Below the pieces are notes generated by a model, which searched no databases, was not told the DNA's origin, and saw only the letters and a list, made by a program, of their open reading frames with translations. DNA of 5,155 bases from the NCBI GenBank assembly GCA_002313795.1, contig DCCL01000247.1, forward strand, positions 7,458 to 12,612, given 5' to 3'. Made by a program: the position numbers and the translations under genes. Shown piece after piece: positions 4,504 to 5,155 of this stretch. The first letter of the stretch is position 1; each line of letters opens with the position of its first letter. This DNA is from Faecalibacterium prausnitzii (lineage in GTDB: Bacteria; Bacillota; Clostridia; Oscillospirales; Ruminococcaceae).

Positions 4504-4553
4504 GTAAAAAGAGTAAATTTTTTGAGTTATTATGCTCACTGGAGGAAAAGCTC

Positions 4554-5051
4554 ATGCTGGAAGAAGCCTTTCAGGACGTCTACACCAAATTCAAGCTGCA
4601 CTTTTATCAAAATGTATTTCAGCGTTTTGCCACCCGCGAAGCCACGCTGACCACCGTGGAATCCTTCTGTATGGAAGGCATCATGGCCATGGGAGAGCCC
4701 ACCATCGCGGAGTTTTCCCACATGATGGGCATTTCCACCCCCAACGCAGCCTATAAGATCGGCAGTCTGGTGCGCAAAGGCTATGTGGAGAAGATCCAGT
4801 CCACCACCGACCGCCGGGAATACTACCTGCGGCCCACCCAGAAATACATCGACTACTACAGCATCAGCTACGCTTACCTGCACACCGTCATCGAGCGGGT
4901 GCGCAAGCGCTTCCCCGCCGAGGACTGCGACAAGCTGGAGCAGATGCTCAGTGTCATCAGCAGCGAGCTGATGCCGGAACTGGATATGCTGGCCAAGTGC
5001 CACCATCCTGAGGCTCCTGCCGCTGCGCCGGAAAAACCTGCTGAAAAATAA
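4554..5051 (+). CDS. MarR-family winged-helix transcriptional regulator
   Basis: This 165-residue protein has MarR architecture: N-terminal dimerisation helices (about 1-25), a winged helix (about 30-95) and C-terminal dimerisation helices (about 97-147). The HTH is TIAEFSHMMGISTPNAAYKIGSLVRKGYVEK (50-80), and the wing STTDRREYYLRPT (83-95) carries the conserved D-R-R. The tail EAPAAAPEKPAEK is low-complexity and probably disordered. Cysteines C39, C125 and C149 are present, but nothing shows that they sense oxidants. The start at 4554 follows GGAGG at 8 bases. The frame stays open to an ATG at 4470, but that start lies inside the terminator and upstream of the promoter. The gene sits 115 bases after the antiporter on the same strand, with its own promoter, so it may regulate itself and perhaps a neighbour. 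Ligand and targets are unknown. Confidence 0.9.
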   Translation: MLEEAFQDVYTKFKLHFYQNVFQRFATREATLTTVESFCMEGIMAMGEPTIAEFSHMMGISTPNAAYKIGSLVRKGYVEKIQSTTDRREYYLRPTQKYIDYYSISYAYLHTVIERVRKRFPAEDCDKLEQMLSVISSELMPELDMLAKCHHPEAPAAAPEKPAEK

Positions 5052-5104
5052 GAAGTTGTTTTCATAAAGCAGAGTGCACCGAATGCGAATGACGTGAATG
5101 TTTG

Positions 5105-5155
5105 CTTGCAGGCAAGGCGATTTTCCGCAGCGATCCTGACGGATTGCAAGGAAAA
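5105..5155. repeat. Imperfect hairpin / possible dispersed palindromic element, cut by window edge
   Basis: An inner stem GCGATCC (5130-5136) with GGATTGC (5141-5147) has one G-T pair and a 4-base TGAC loop. An outer pair TTTTCC (5121-5126) with GGAAAA (5150-5155) surrounds it and reaches the last base. A small CTTGC/GCAAG dyad (5105-5109, 5112-5116) precedes it. The element starts about 54 bases after the MarR-family stop and could terminate that gene or be a dispersed intergenic palindrome. No gene is visible in 5052-5155. Confidence 0.5.

Noticed and set aside
4470..4553. 28-codon N-terminal extension of the MarR-family protein
   Set aside because: It would start inside the antiporter terminator and upstream of the extended -10 promoter. 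The ATG at 4554 has a GGAGG site at ideal spacing.
4874..5149. 91-codon minus-strand frame overlapping the MarR-family gene end and the tail region
   Set aside because: Its second half is antisense to the MarR gene and it has no ribosome binding site. The first part could reflect a dispersed repeat rather than a protein.
1..5155. CRISPR array, tRNA/rRNA, transposase, integrase or known riboswitch
   Set aside because: No regularly spaced long repeats, cloverleaf, recombinase motif or recognisable aptamer was found on either strand.

Overview
The window looks like chromosomal DNA from a GC-rich Firmicute of the gut Oscillospiraceae type, with Faecalibacterium-like composition and protein style. 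That assignment is an inference. It rests on strong GGAGG-type ribosome binding sites, recognisable sigma-A promoters, GC-rich third codon positions and Ala/Glu/Pro-rich protein tails. No mobile element, CRISPR array, tRNA or rRNA was seen. All genes appear intact except the one cut by the left edge.

Left part (1-1025, minus strand): a heavy-metal resistance or homeostasis operon. A consensus sigma-A promoter (997-1025) overlaps an SmtB/CzrA-type operator (975-998). Then come an ArsR/SmtB zinc-type repressor (614-949), a stand-alone HMA metal-binding protein (316-537) and, after an unusual 254-base gap, the first 20 codons of what is probably a metal-exporting P-type ATPase (1-61). The gap holds a dense cluster of 9-mers resembling DnaA boxes (TTTTCCACN and TTTTCAACA). 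Four of them form a perfect 19-bp inverted repeat. This is the most unusual structure in the window.

Middle part: a YwaF/TMEM164-like integral membrane protein (1172-1927, minus) with its own intrinsic terminator (1125-1164). It is divergent from a FlK-like hotdog-fold acyl-CoA thioesterase (2116-2502, plus). The thioesterase converges on a small 52-residue helical protein (2526-2684, minus), which has a non-ATG start and is easily missed. One hairpin (2502-2527) separates these two genes and may terminate both.

Right part: a 557-residue NhaC-family Na+/H+ antiporter (2765-4438, plus) diverges from the small minus-strand gene. Its candidate -10 box overlaps the -10 box of that gene. After an A-tract/stem/U-tract terminator (4444-4477), a MarR-family regulator (4554-5051, plus) is read from its own extended -10 promoter. 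The last 104 bases hold no gene but show the left part of a larger imperfect hairpin that runs off the window.

How the genes work together: only the metal operon is a clear functional unit, comprising sensor, binding protein and exporter. The antiporter and MarR gene are neighbours on one strand but have separate transcription signals, so control of one by the other is only possible. The membrane protein, the thioesterase and the small protein appear to be individually transcribed housekeeping or accessory genes.
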